Counted from the stretch's first letter, positions 10,490-18,880 are shown. The stretch: DNA of 64,000 nucleotides from Mycobacterium sp. IS-836 (GCF_001954275.1 NZ_MBEU01000010.1:248001-312000), one strand, 5' to 3'. The notes: generated from the sequence alone by a model not told the origin. Made by a program: numbers and translations.

Positions 10490-12505
10490 GTGACTGCCGG
10501 CTTTCCGCATCTGTTGGCGCCCGGGCGAATCGGCGCCATGACGGTGCGCAACCGGTTGGTGATGTCTCCGATGGAGACGATGTACGGCACGCCCGACGGG
10601 CTGCCGTCGCAGCGCACCCGCGACTATTTCGCCGCCCGAGCTCGCGGTGGCGTCGGGTTGATCACGTTGGGCGCCACCGGAATCGACCATCGTCACCCCG
10701 AGACTCCGGGCGGCCTGCATCTGGCCACCGACGAGGCGGTCGACGCCCACCGTGCGCTGGTCGAGGCGGTGCACGAACACGGCGCCAAGATCCAGCCTCA
10801 GATCGTGCACGCCGGCCCCGACGGACTGGGTCCGGAGATCTTCGGCGTCCCGTCCTTGGGGCCCTCGGTGATCCCGTCCTATCTCACCGGCCGCCCGTCG
10901 ACGGAGATCAGCACGGCTCAGCTCCGCGAGGTGTTCGACCTGTTCAAGGCCGCGGTGCGCCGTGCCGCCGAGGCGGGATACGACGGGATCGAGCTGCACG
11001 CCGCGCACGGCTACATGCTGCTGGGTTCTTTCCTTGCCCCGCAACGCAATCGACGCACCGATGACTATCGGGGCGACTCGTCGCGCGGCAGGGTGCGGGT
11101 CGTGCTCGACGCGCTGGCGGCGATTCGCTCCGAGGTGGGCGACGTCCTGCCCATCACGTTGCGGATCTCCGGTTACGAACGGGTGGCCGGAGGACGACCG
11201 ATCTACGAAACCGCGCGCGTGGCACCAGAACTGGTGGCCGCCGGCGTTGATGCGTTTCACGTCAGCGGCGGCGTGATCGACCGGCTGGTCACCGGGATGG
11301 TCAACGGCGCCGACGACGGCGACGCGCTCAACGTCGGCGCCGCCGCCGCAGTCAAGCAGGCCGTCGACGTGCCGGTGATCGCCGTCGGCCGGATCCACGA
11401 CCCGGCCCGGGCCGAGGAAATCCTCGCCGAAGGGCGTGCGGATTTCATCGCGATGGGCCGCCCGCTGCTCGCCGACCCCGAGCTGCCACGCAAACTGCGG
11501 TCCGGGCAGGCGCACCGGATTCGCAAGTGCATTTCGTGCGAAAACTGCATCGACTCAATGGAACAACGCTTCTCCGTCGACTGTGCCGTCAATCCCCGCA
11601 CCGGCAAGGAGCGCGAATTGGCGGCGCCTCGCACCCATCGCGCCAGGCGCGTGATGGTGATCGGCGGCGGGCCCGCGGGACTCGAGGCCGCCCGCGTGGC
11701 CGCCGAGCGGGGCCATCGCGTCCAGCTTTTCGAACGTGGCGGCCAATTGGGCGGCGCGCTGCGGTGGGCGTCGGTGCTGCACCCGGAGAACCAGCCATTC
11801 CTGCACTATCTGCGCGACGAGGTCAAGTCGAGCGCCGCGAAAGTCGTCCTGCGCCATGAGGTTTCGGCCGAGGAGATCGTCAGACATGCACCCGACGCGG
11901 TGATCGTGGCCACCGGCGGACATGTCGACGTGCCGACGATACCGGGCGCCGACCTGCCGCACGTCCGCACCGGACCCGGGTTACGCGCATTCCTCGATGG
12001 CCAACTTTTCGCCGGCTGGCGGCAGCGGCTGGTGCGCCCCACGGCGGTTCGCCTCGCCAGCCGGGCGTGGATGCCCGTCGGGCGACGGGTGGCCATCGTC
12101 GGCGGCGACCTGGTCGCGCTGGAACTGGCCGAATTTCTCGCGAGCCGGGGCCGGCTGGTTTCGGTGCTCGAGGCCGGCAAGGACATCGCTCCCGAGGTGG
12201 GCAACAAGCGCAAGACCGAGCACATGGATCGCCTGGACCGGCTCGGCGTCACCGTCCATGTCCAGGCGAACGTCGAACGAATCACGACCACCGCCGTGGT
12301 GTTCACGCCCTCCGGCGGCACCCGGCGGCAACTGCCCGCCGACAGCGTCGTGCTGGCCGGGACGGTCGAGCCCGACACCGCGTTGTTCGACAGCCTGGTC
12401 GCCGCCATGCCCGGCGCCGAGGTGCACGCCGCCGGCGACTGCAGCGGCCTCGGCCTCATCCGCAAAGCCACCGAGGAGGGCGCACGCGCCGCGTGCGCAA
12501 TCTAG
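10490..12505 (+). CDS. NADH:flavin oxidoreductase / 2,4-dienoyl-CoA reductase-like (OYE plus FAD domain)
   Basis: A 671-residue, two-domain flavoenzyme. Residues 1-340 form an old-yellow-enzyme barrel (LLAPGRIGAMTVRNRLVMSP; active-site HAAHGYMLLGSFL). A 4Fe-4S cluster segment RKCISCENCID...DCAVNP follows. Then comes an FAD/NAD(P) module with VIGGGPAGLEAARVA and VAIVGGDLVALELAE. This is the architecture of FadH, baiN and trimethylamine dehydrogenase relatives. GTG is chosen as start; a TTG two codons upstream is possible. From memory there is no equivalent between Rv0761c and Rv0760c in M. tuberculosis, so this looks like lineage-specific gain or loss. Steroid or enoate reduction is an inference. 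Confidence 0.9.
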   Translation: MTAGFPHLLAPGRIGAMTVRNRLVMSPMETMYGTPDGLPSQRTRDYFAARARGGVGLITLGATGIDHRHPETPGGLHLATDEAVDAHRALVEAVHEHGAKIQPQIVHAGPDGLGPEIFGVPSLGPSVIPSYLTGRPSTEISTAQLREVFDLFKAAVRRAAEAGYDGIELHAAHGYMLLGSFLAPQRNRRTDDYRGDSSRGRVRVVLDALAAIRSEVGDVLPITLRISGYERVAGGRPIYETARVAPELVAAGVDAFHVSGGVIDRLVTGMVNGADDGDALNVGAAAAVKQAVDVPVIAVGRIHDPARAEEILAEGRADFIAMGRPLLADPELPRKLRSGQAHRIRKCISCENCIDSMEQRFSVDCAVNPRTGKERELAAPRTHRARRVMVIGGGPAGLEAARVAAERGHRVQLFERGGQLGGALRWASVLHPENQPFLHYLRDEVKSSAAKVVLRHEVSAEEIVRHAPDAVIVATGGHVDVPTIPGADLPHVRTGPGLRAFLDGQLFAGWRQRLVRPTAVRLASRAWMPVGRRVAIVGGDLVALELAEFLASRGRLVSVLEAGKDIAPEVGNKRKTEHMDRLDRLGVTVHVQANVERITTTAVVFTPSGGTRRQLPADSVVLAGTVEPDTALFDSLVAAMPGAEVHAAGDCSGLGLIRKATEEGARAACAI

Positions 12506-12520
12506 AGACAGGAGGACACC

Positions 12521-12940
12521 ATGACCCAAACCGCCCAATCGCCGGCACTGACCGCGTCGCAATCGTCGTGGCGGTGCGTGCAGGCCCACGACAGGGAGGG
12601 CTGGCTGGCGCTGATGGCCGACGACGTCGTCATCGAGGACCCCATCGGCAAGTCCGTGACCAACCCCGACGGCGACGGGGTGAAGGGCAAGGAAGGCGTC
12701 GCCGCCTTTTACGACAACAACATCGCGGCCAATCAGCTGACGATCACCTGCGAGGAGACGTTCCCGTCCAGCTCGCCCGACGAGATAGCCCATATCCTGG
12801 TGCTGCACAGCAAGTTTGAGGGTGGTGTCACGAGCGAGGTGCGCGGGGTGTTCACCTACAAGGTCAACGACGCGGGGCTGATCACCAACATGCGAGGGTA
12901 CTGGAACCTCGACGCGATGAAGTTCGGCAAGGACGAGTAG
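12521..12940 (+). CDS. Ketosteroid-isomerase-fold (NTF2-like) protein
   Basis: A 139-residue SnoaL/delta5-3-ketosteroid-isomerase-like protein. The fold is suggested by WRCVQAHDREGWLALMADDVVIEDPIG near the N-terminus and GYWNLDAMKF at the end. Its ortholog Rv0760c is known to have the KSI fold and to bind steroids, with weak or no classical isomerase activity. Last gene of the plus-strand operon, 15 bp after the OYE-type enzyme with an AGGAGGA-like ribosome site. A large hairpin follows it. Confidence 0.9.
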   Translation: MTQTAQSPALTASQSSWRCVQAHDREGWLALMADDVVIEDPIGKSVTNPDGDGVKGKEGVAAFYDNNIAANQLTITCEETFPSSSPDEIAHILVLHSKFEGGVTSEVRGVFTYKVNDAGLITNMRGYWNLDAMKFGKDE

Positions 12941-12955
12941 CCGGCGCCGCTTCAC

Positions 12956-13021
12956 GCGCCGAAATTGCCGTCATGGTCGCGAATTGGACGGCGACCACAG
13001 CCATTACGGCAATCTCGGCGC
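12956..13021. repeat. Long imperfect hairpin between convergent genes
   Basis: Two 21-bp arms (12956-12976 and 13001-13021) pair with two mismatches; both begin or end with GCGCCGA/TCGGCGC. Inside them GGTCGC (12975-12980) pairs with GCGACC (12991-12996). No poly-T tail follows. It fills the gap between the KSI-like gene and the convergent anti-sigma gene. It may be a bidirectional terminator or a copy of a dispersed intergenic repeat. Confidence 0.75.
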
Positions 13022-13039
13022 CCGTATGCTGTCCTTGTT

Positions 13040-13279
13040 CTATTGCCAGTGGCGAAATGCGCTGAGCAGTCGGTCGCGGAAGGCGGGGTCGAGTTCCTCG
13101 TCGGGAACTTTGCCGAGTGTCGCCACCGTCATGCGGAATTGCTGAAGATAGTTTTCGCAACCGTCACACGCTTGCAGGTGGTCGACAAAGCGGGCGCGGG
13201 TCTGCTCGTCGAGCGCGTCGTCCAGATAGGCGGTGACGAGCTCGACCAGCTCGTTGCAGTCCATCGGCCGCGCGCTCAT
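13040..13279 (-). CDS. Zinc-finger (zf-HC2) anti-sigma factor
   Basis: A 79-residue anti-sigma factor with the zinc-binding motif HLQACDGC (His-x3-Cys-x2-Cys) near residue 31, preceded by MDCNELVELVTAYLDDAL, the typical helical start of ZAS-domain proteins. It has no membrane segment, so it is a cytoplasmic sensor, probably redox responsive. The ATG overlaps the sigma-factor stop by 4 bp; a second Met (13264) is an alternative start. It is intact although the partner sigma gene carries a stop codon. Confidence 0.88.
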   Translation of the reverse strand: MSARPMDCNELVELVTAYLDDALDEQTRARFVDHLQACDGCENYLQQFRMTVATLGKVPDEELDPAFRDRLLSAFRHWQ

Positions 13280-13908
13280 GACGGGTCCGCCAGGTAGTTC
13301 TCGAGTGTTTGCCGGACGGCGGCCCTGCCGCGGTGCAGCAGCACCCTCTGATTGGCCACGCTGATGTTGAGCAATTCGCACACCTCGCTGGAGTCGAATC
13401 CGAGCATGTCGCGCAGCGACACAACCATGCGCTGACGTTCCGGTAGTTTGTCGAGTTCGCGTCGCGCAACCGCGACCAATTCATCGGCGAGGACCGACCC
13501 CTCCGGGGTGTCGGGGAACGCGGCGGGTTCTTGACGTTCCTTCCAATGCCCCGGCCACATCGGGTCATCGGCACCGCGGAATCGCGCGGGATCGACGGTG
13601 CCACCGGTATACGCGGCGATCTCCGCGTCGGCGTCGCGGCGTTCCCTCAAACCCCGCTGCTTGGCGATGTTGATCACCACGGCGAAAAGCCAAGTGCGTA
13701 ACGAGGATCGGCCTTCAAATCTCGAAATTCCTTTCAACAGCGCGATTCAGGTTTCCTGGACGACCTCCTCGGCGATCTGGTGTGTCGGCGCATAACCACG
13801 CGCCACCCGCAGCATCGCCGGGGTGTACTGATCGACAAGCTGGGCGAATACGGCCTCGTCGCCTTCACGCAGCGCCGCGATCAGCCCCGACTCGTCTTTC
13901 ACAGTCAT
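13276..13908 (-). pseudogene. ECF sigma factor gene interrupted by in-frame TGA at codon 54
   Basis: Read from the ATG at 13908, the frame gives MTVKDESGLIAALREGDEAV..., then IAEEVVQET, then TGA (13747-13749), then IALLKGISRFEGRSSLRTWLF and a complete sigma-4 region (LPERQRMVVSLRDMLGFDSSEVCELLNIS). In the family the interrupted position is tryptophan (QETWIAVLKGI), so TGG to TGA is the simplest event. Without it the product would be 210 residues. A restart at TTG 13737 would lack regions 2.1-2.2. The stop overlaps the intact anti-sigma gene by 4 bp. The gene may be inactive, read through or a sequencing error. Confidence 0.85.
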
Positions 13909-13956
13909 CGCGACCTAACGCTAGCTCTGGAGTTGGTTGGCGGGAGGGGTCCGATC

Positions 13957-13978
13957 GTTACACGCCCACCTGTGTAAC
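13957..13978. promoter_or_regulatory. Inverted repeat in divergent sigma/membrane-protein promoter region
   Basis: GTTACAC-8 bp-GTGTAAC is a perfect 7-bp inverted repeat centred between the sigma gene (start 13908) and the divergent membrane-protein operon (start 14008). Each arm is followed outward by a similar GGAC element, so the two half promoters are near mirror images. It may be an ECF-type -35 pair or a repressor site. Confidence 0.5.
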
Positions 13979-14007
13979 GCCGGACGATCCCGCGCACACC
14001 AATCAAC

Positions 14008-14505
14008 ATGCAATCATCCACGAGCCGGTCCACGGTGCCGGGCTGGAAACTGAATTTCGCCGCCGGCTTCGTTCCCCTAGCGGCGGGATTGACCACGCTC
14101 CTGACCACGTGGGTCGGTGTGGCGGCACGCGCAAATTCTGCGTGGTGGACAGGGTTAGGCACCCTCGACTTTTCCTACTCGGATCTTTCGCGTGCCGGCC
14201 TCGATGCCCCGGCGTGGATGCAGTTGAGCGGCTCGGTCGGTGGGGTCAACATCGTGGCCGGCGCGGTCGCCGTGATTGTCGTTGCGCGGTTCGGGCTGCG
14301 CGACGGACAGCGCTGGGCATGGTGGTTCCTTGCGTTTTGCTTCGTATGGGTCGGTCTCCACGACGCGATCATGGCCACCCGCTTCTTCAGCGCAACCGGG
14401 CAGCCTCTCATGGTGCTGCCCTACGGGTACTGCGTGCTGATGCTCGCGGGCCTGGTGAGATCGCGGGATGCCGTCTTCGCCCCCACCGGTTGGAGTCCGA
14501 TGTGA
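14008..14505 (+). CDS. Four-helix integral membrane protein of unknown function
   Basis: A 165-residue protein not recognised as a named family. Four hydrophobic segments are visible, about residues 17-36 (FAAGFVPLAAGLTTLLTTWV), 78-96 (GVNIVAGAVAVIVVARFGL), 104-122 (WAWWFLAFCFVWVGLHDAI) and 132-150 (LMVLPYGYCVLMLAGLV). First gene of a three-gene unit; its stop overlaps the acetyltransferase GTG by 4 bp. It is divergent from the ECF sigma/anti-sigma pair, so it may be one of that sigma factor's targets; that link is inferred from position. Confidence 0.75.
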   Translation: MQSSTSRSTVPGWKLNFAAGFVPLAAGLTTLLTTWVGVAARANSAWWTGLGTLDFSYSDLSRAGLDAPAWMQLSGSVGGVNIVAGAVAVIVVARFGLRDGQRWAWWFLAFCFVWVGLHDAIMATRFFSATGQPLMVLPYGYCVLMLAGLVRSRDAVFAPTGWSPM

Positions 14506-15020
14506 CGGATGTGCTTGAACTGCAACGGCTTACGCTGTGTCCGGTATCGGCGGACGATGCCGACTTCTTGATCTCCCATTGGAGCGATCCACTGATTCGC
14601 CGGTTCTTGTTCGACGCAACACCCGCAGTCCCGGACGAGATAGTGGCAACCATCATGGAAAGCGTTCGCGGCTTCGCGTCCGCCGAATATGGGCTGTGGC
14701 TCATTCGGCTCGAAGACAATCGCCCACCCGTCGGCGCGGTGGGGCTGCGGCCGTTGGCGGACCTGGGCCTGGAAGTGTTCTACAGCCTGGCCCCCGACAG
14801 CTGGGGTAACGGCTACGCGACCGAGGCGGCCGGCGGCGTGATCGATTACGCACTAGGCAAATTGGGTCTCGCGGAGGTTTTCGCCGAGGTCGACGGCGGC
14901 AACGTCGCGTCGGCCGCGGTGATCGAACGGCTCGGCATGACCCCCATCGCCCGCATACGCGGCCCCTTGGGACTGGTAACCCGCTATCGAATGACCCGCA
15001 ACCAAGGATGTGCTCAATGA
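14502..15020 (+). CDS. GNAT-family N-acetyltransferase (RimJ/RimL type)
   Basis: A 172-residue acetyltransferase. The acetyl-CoA loop region DSWGNGYATEAAGGVIDYA (about 98-116) and the C-terminal VIERLGMTPIARI are typical of ribosomal-protein or small-molecule N-acetyltransferases of the RimJ type. It starts at GTG inside the stop of the membrane-protein gene and its own stop overlaps the next ATG, so the three genes are translationally coupled. The substrate cannot be told from sequence. Confidence 0.88.
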   Translation: MTDVLELQRLTLCPVSADDADFLISHWSDPLIRRFLFDATPAVPDEIVATIMESVRGFASAEYGLWLIRLEDNRPPVGAVGLRPLADLGLEVFYSLAPDSWGNGYATEAAGGVIDYALGKLGLAEVFAEVDGGNVASAAVIERLGMTPIARIRGPLGLVTRYRMTRNQGCAQ

Positions 15021-15517
15021 ACCTGCGGTACAACGTTTCCACTCAAAACCCCGCGATAGCCGACGCCACGGCGCGGCTGGGCAATGTGCTCGCCCGCTAC
15101 GGCTTGGTCGTCGTGATCGCCTGGATCGGTGCCATGAAATTCACGTCCTACGAGGCGCAGGGAATTCAACCGCTCATCGCGCATAGCCCGTTCATGAGTT
15201 GGCTCTATGCCGTCTTTTCGGTCAGTACTTTCTCGGCCCTGCTGGGAATCTTCGAACTCGCTGCGGCCCTGCTGCTTTCGCTCAAACCATGGGTGCCCCG
15301 AGCATCGATCGTGGGCAGCATGATGGCTATCGGCCTTTTCGTCGCCACCATCAGCTTCTTGTTCACCACACCCGGCGTCTTCGACGCCGCCGCCGGAGGC
15401 TTTCCCCTGCTGTCGACGGACGGCGGATTCCTCCTCAAAGACGTCGCGCTACTGGGTCTCGCGGTCTGGACGCTTGCCGACGCGCTGGCAGCCCGCGACA
15501 CGCCTAGCGACGGGTAA
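15017..15517 (+). CDS. DUF417 (YkgB/RclC-like) membrane protein
   Basis: A 166-residue inner-membrane protein with about four helices. The DUF417 signature GAMKFTSYEAQGIQPLIAHSPFMSWLY (about 37-63) is clear, and the segment SLKPWVPRASIVGSMMAIGLF is also typical. Relatives in E. coli belong to the reactive-chlorine resistance operon. The start MNLRYNV overlaps the acetyltransferase stop (ATGA). The 3' end overlaps the convergent reductase gene by 14 bp. Confidence 0.88.
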   Translation: MNLRYNVSTQNPAIADATARLGNVLARYGLVVVIAWIGAMKFTSYEAQGIQPLIAHSPFMSWLYAVFSVSTFSALLGIFELAAALLLSLKPWVPRASIVGSMMAIGLFVATISFLFTTPGVFDAAAGGFPLLSTDGGFLLKDVALLGLAVWTLADALAARDTPSDG

Positions 15518-16148
15518 AGATCAGGTGCGTGACGCCGCTGGGGCTGCTCACCGATTCCACGGCGAATCGCTCTTCGATGCCCTCGAGTCCCTGCCACAAC
15601 GACTCACCGCGCCCCAGGATGATCGGCACCACCACGATGTGTAGGTGGTCGACGAGGTCGGCCGCGAGGAATTGGCGGACGCTCGACGGGCCTCCGCCGA
15701 GGCGAATGTCGCTGTCCCCGGCGGCCTTTCGGGCGATGCGGAGGGATTCAGCGGGACTTGCGTCGATGAAGTGGAAAGTCGTGTCACCTTCCATCTCGAT
15801 CGACGGTTGGGGGTGGTGGGTGAGCACGAAGACCGGGGTATGAAATGGCGGGTTGGCGCCCCACCAACCCTTCCATTCATCGCCGGTCCACGGGCCGCGC
15901 TGCGGTCCGAACTTGTGGCGCCCCATGATTTCGGCGCCGATTCCGGGCCACGCCTGGCTGGCCAGGGCGTCGTCGATGCCCGTCGTCCCGCCGGACTCGC
16001 CGTGCATCGCACGGAACGTGCGCGTGCCGAAGAACCACTCATGCAACCGACCGCCGGCGTGTCCGAACGGCGCATCCATGCTCTGCCCGATGCCGGTACC
16101 GAAGCCGTCGAGGGAAACCGAAAAGTTGTGCACGCGCACCTGTGACAT
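15504..16148 (-). CDS. RibD C-terminal/dihydrofolate-reductase-like protein
   Basis: A 214-residue reductase-fold protein. It starts MSQVRVHNFSVSLDGFGTG and contains GRHKFGPQRGPW, PVFVLTHHP (about 110-118), the nucleotide-binding-type stretch IRLGGGPSSVRQFLAADLVD and IPIILGRGESLWQ. This matches the group of DHFR-like proteins common in actinobacteria, whose substrate is mostly unknown. The start is taken at the first conserved residues; a longer frame upstream enters the divergent HIT gene. Confidence 0.88.
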   Translation of the reverse strand: MSQVRVHNFSVSLDGFGTGIGQSMDAPFGHAGGRLHEWFFGTRTFRAMHGESGGTTGIDDALASQAWPGIGAEIMGRHKFGPQRGPWTGDEWKGWWGANPPFHTPVFVLTHHPQPSIEMEGDTTFHFIDASPAESLRIARKAAGDSDIRLGGGPSSVRQFLAADLVDHLHIVVVPIILGRGESLWQGLEGIEERFAVESVSSPSGVTHLIFTRR

Positions 16149-16224
16149 GGCGAAGTCTCCTTGTTGGTCTTTGCAGGACTGACCATCGAGACCGCCCAAA
16201 CTCATCGGCACATATGCTTGGCCC

Positions 16225-16629
16225 ATGGCGTCGATCTTCACCAAGATCATCAACCGTGAACTGCCCGGCCGTTTCGTGTACGAGGACGACGACGTCGTCG
16301 CGTTCTTGACCATCGAGCCGATGACACAGGGGCACACCCTGGTGGTGCCGCGCGAGGAGATCGATCAGTGGCAGGACGTCGACAACGCGGCGTTCTCAAA
16401 AGTCATGGCGGTGAGCCAGCTGATCGGCAAGGCGGTATGCAAGGCGTTCAGGACGGAGCGTGCCGGGGTCATCATCGCGGGGCTGGAAGTGCCTCATCTG
16501 CACGTCCACGTCTTTCCCACCCGCAGCCTGAGCGATTTCGGCTTTGCCAACGTCGACCGAAACCCGTCGCCGGAATCCCTCGACCAGGCCCAAGCCAGGA
16601 TCAAGGCCGCGTTGGAGCAACTGGCTTAA
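16225..16629 (+). CDS. HIT-family nucleotide hydrolase/transferase
   Basis: A 134-residue histidine-triad protein. Catalytic motif HLHVHVFP is at about residues 92-99, and the N-terminal CxxC zinc site of some HIT proteins is absent ([15 protein letters not shown]). Such enzymes hydrolyse nucleoside phosphoramidates or related adenylates. It is convergent with phoR, only 3 bp apart. Counterpart of Rv0759c. Confidence 0.93.
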   Translation: MASIFTKIINRELPGRFVYEDDDVVAFLTIEPMTQGHTLVVPREEIDQWQDVDNAAFSKVMAVSQLIGKAVCKAFRTERAGVIIAGLEVPHLHVHVFPTRSLSDFGFANVDRNPSPESLDQAQARIKAALEQLA

Positions 16630-16632
16630 AGC

Positions 16633-18072
16633 TCAAACGCGCGTGGGCACGTCGCTGCTGCGCGGCAGCCTGACGCGGAAGCAGCAACCCTCCCCGGGCG
16701 CGGTGGTGACGGTGACGTCGCCGCCGTGCGCGTGCACCAGCGAGTCGACGATCGACAAGCCGAGCCCGGTGCCGCCGCTGGCCCGAGCCCGCGACGAGTC
16801 GGTGCGATAGAACCGCTCGAACACCCGCGACGCGTCCTGCTGGCTCATCCCGGGACCCGTGTCGGCCACCTCGAGCACCACGTCGTCGCCTTCCGTGCCG
16901 ACGCGGACGACGACGTCGGCGCTCGGCGGGGTGTGCTGCAGTGCATTCGCAACTAGGTTGCTCAGCACCTGCCTCATCCGGGGCTCGTCGCCGAGCACCT
17001 CGGGGATGCCAGGACCGTCAAAAACTTCCATCGTGATGCGGCGCGTCGGGTCGATCGCCTGCGCGTCGTGCACGGCATCACTGGCGAGCGCCAGCAAGTC
17101 GACCTGGTGGTACTCCAACGGCCGTTGCACGTCCAACCGCGCCAGCAGGAGCAGGTCGTCCACGAGCAAGCCCATCCGGCTGGCTTCGCTCTCGATCCGC
17201 GAAAGCAGCATGGCAACGTCACGCGCGGCGCCCTGCCGATACAGTTCCGCGAAGCCCCGAATGGTGGTCAACGGCGTGCGCAGCTCGTGGCTGGCGTCGG
17301 TGATGAACCGTCGCATCCGCTCCTCCGAGCCGCGGGCCTTCTCGGCCGACGACTCCGAAGACGCCAGCGCCTGCTGAATTTGGGTCAGCATTCCGTTGAG
17401 CGCCAACGAAAGTCGGCCCACCTCGGTTCGTGGGTCTCGTTCTGGAACCAAGAGGTCACGCTGCCCCGCCGCGATCGCGGCGGCGGTGTGCTCGACTTCG
17501 TAGAGCGGCCGCAGGCTGCGGTGCACCACCACGAAGCTCGCGACCCCGACCACCACCAGCACTGCCGCCCCGATCCCGATCTGCAACAAGACCAGCGATC
17601 GCAGGGTGTGCTGGACATCGGACAGGTCGATCGCGACGGTGATCAAACCGTGTGGCCCGCGCACCGACACCGCACGCCACTGGATATCGGAGCCATTGAC
17701 CGAGGGCAGCGTCGTGGGATTGGGTCCCACGTTGTTGTCGGGCGGCAGCGCCGGTTCGGCGTTGCGATCGTTGATCGCCGTAAAAGGGGTGCCATCGATG
17801 CCGACGCCGCGCACGTAGAACTTCGACGGTGGCCGGCCCGGGTCCGGACCCTCGTACGGAGGCGCGGATTGGCGCCGTGGTGCCTGGGCCCAGCCGCGGG
17901 ATGCGTCGAGCAGCGTCTGGTCGATCCGGCTGATCAGGCTATGACGAAGGATCGACGTGACCGCGATGCCGGACGCCACCAGACCGCAGCCCACCAACAG
18001 CAGGGTCGCCGCGACCAGGCCCACCCGGAGGGGTACTCCGCGTCGAACCGCTCGGTGCCTGTCCGTGCGCAT
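16633..18072 (-). CDS. phoR: Sensor histidine kinase PhoR
   Basis: A 479-residue membrane kinase, partner of PhoP. A first membrane helix at about residues 12-36 (LRVGLVAATLLLVGCGLVASG) is followed by an extracytoplasmic sensor loop, a second helix about 150-175 (LQIGIGAAVLVVVGVASFVVV) and a HAMP linker. The phosphoacceptor histidine is in ITDASHELRTPLTTIRGF. The ATPase motifs are NLVANALQHTP, DTGPGM and GGTGLGLSIV. The ATG gives MRTDRHRAVRRG, two bases after the phoP stop, so the pair is co-transcribed. In pathogenic mycobacteria PhoPR responds to acidic pH/chloride and controls surface lipids. Confidence 0.96.
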   Translation of the reverse strand: MRTDRHRAVRRGVPLRVGLVAATLLLVGCGLVASGIAVTSILRHSLISRIDQTLLDASRGWAQAPRRQSAPPYEGPDPGRPPSKFYVRGVGIDGTPFTAINDRNAEPALPPDNNVGPNPTTLPSVNGSDIQWRAVSVRGPHGLITVAIDLSDVQHTLRSLVLLQIGIGAAVLVVVGVASFVVVHRSLRPLYEVEHTAAAIAAGQRDLLVPERDPRTEVGRLSLALNGMLTQIQQALASSESSAEKARGSEERMRRFITDASHELRTPLTTIRGFAELYRQGAARDVAMLLSRIESEASRMGLLVDDLLLLARLDVQRPLEYHQVDLLALASDAVHDAQAIDPTRRITMEVFDGPGIPEVLGDEPRMRQVLSNLVANALQHTPPSADVVVRVGTEGDDVVLEVADTGPGMSQQDASRVFERFYRTDSSRARASGGTGLGLSIVDSLVHAHGGDVTVTTAPGEGCCFRVRLPRSSDVPTRV

Positions 18073-18074
18073 GC

Positions 18075-18794
18075 TCAGCGCGGCTCCCGAAGCACATAGC
18101 CCACGCCGCGCAACGTGTGCAGCAGCCGCTTCTCGCCGGTGTCGATCTTGCGACGCAAATACGACACGTAGGACTCGACGACGTTGACGTCGCCGCCGAA
18201 GTCGTAGCGCCAGACGTGGTCGAGGATCTTCGGTTTGCTTAGCACCGTGCCCGCATTGATCACGAAGTAGCGAAGCAGCGTGAATTCGGTGGGCGACAAC
18301 GACACGGGCTCGCCGGCCTTCCACACCTCATGGGTCTCTTCGTCGAGTTCGATATCGGCGAAAGTCAAACGGGCACTGCGGGGTTCGCCGCCGCCCTTGC
18401 CGGCGCGACGCAGGATGACCCGCAGCCGGGCTACGACCTCCTCCAGACTGAAGGGCTTCGTCACGTAGTCGTCGCCGCCCAGCGTCAGGCCCGCGATCTT
18501 GTCCTGCAGGGAATCGCGCGCCGTCAGGAACAGCGCCGGCGCGTCGATGCCGTCGGCACGCAGGCGGCGCAGCACCCCGAAGCCGTCCATGCCGGGCATC
18601 ATCACGTCGAGAATCACCGCATCCGGGCGGGCGTCCCGGGCGCGGTCCAGGGCTTGGGCTCCGTTGGTCGCCGTGTAGACCTCGAACCCTTGGAACTTGA
18701 GGCTCACCGAGAGAAGTTCGACGATGTTGTCCTCGTCGTCGACCACGAGGACGCGGGCCTCCGGTTTGGTTTCGGTGGGGCTGGCCGCCGTCAT
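18075..18794 (-). CDS. phoP: Response regulator PhoP
   Basis: A 239-residue OmpR-family regulator. The receiver domain carries the acidic pair in VVDDED and the phospho-acceptor Asp in VILDVMMPGMDG (about residue 63), plus the switch Thr in FLTARDS and Lys in VTKPFS. A winged-helix DNA-binding domain follows (LSPTEFTLLRYFV, DVNVVESYVSYLRRKID). M. tuberculosis PhoP is annotated with a few more N-terminal residues, so the start may lie slightly upstream. An 11-bp tandem repeat 86 bp before the ATG is a plausible autoregulatory site. Confidence 0.97.
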   Translation of the reverse strand: MTAASPTETKPEARVLVVDDEDNIVELLSVSLKFQGFEVYTATNGAQALDRARDARPDAVILDVMMPGMDGFGVLRRLRADGIDAPALFLTARDSLQDKIAGLTLGGDDYVTKPFSLEEVVARLRVILRRAGKGGGEPRSARLTFADIELDEETHEVWKAGEPVSLSPTEFTLLRYFVINAGTVLSKPKILDHVWRYDFGGDVNVVESYVSYLRRKIDTGEKRLLHTLRGVGYVLREPR

Positions 18795-18880
18795 GAGGTC
18801 ACATCCATGGGGTTATTTCCGTCCCTTACTTGAACGTTGCCTTGGTAATCATTGTGTAGTTCCTGAAAGCTCGTTGCTAA

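Noticed and set aside
9311..11515. Very long open frame (734 codons) antisense to adhB and the OYE-type gene
   Set aside because: Opposite real genes with clear motifs; composition is Arg/His/Asp-rich as expected for a GC-skewed shadow frame.
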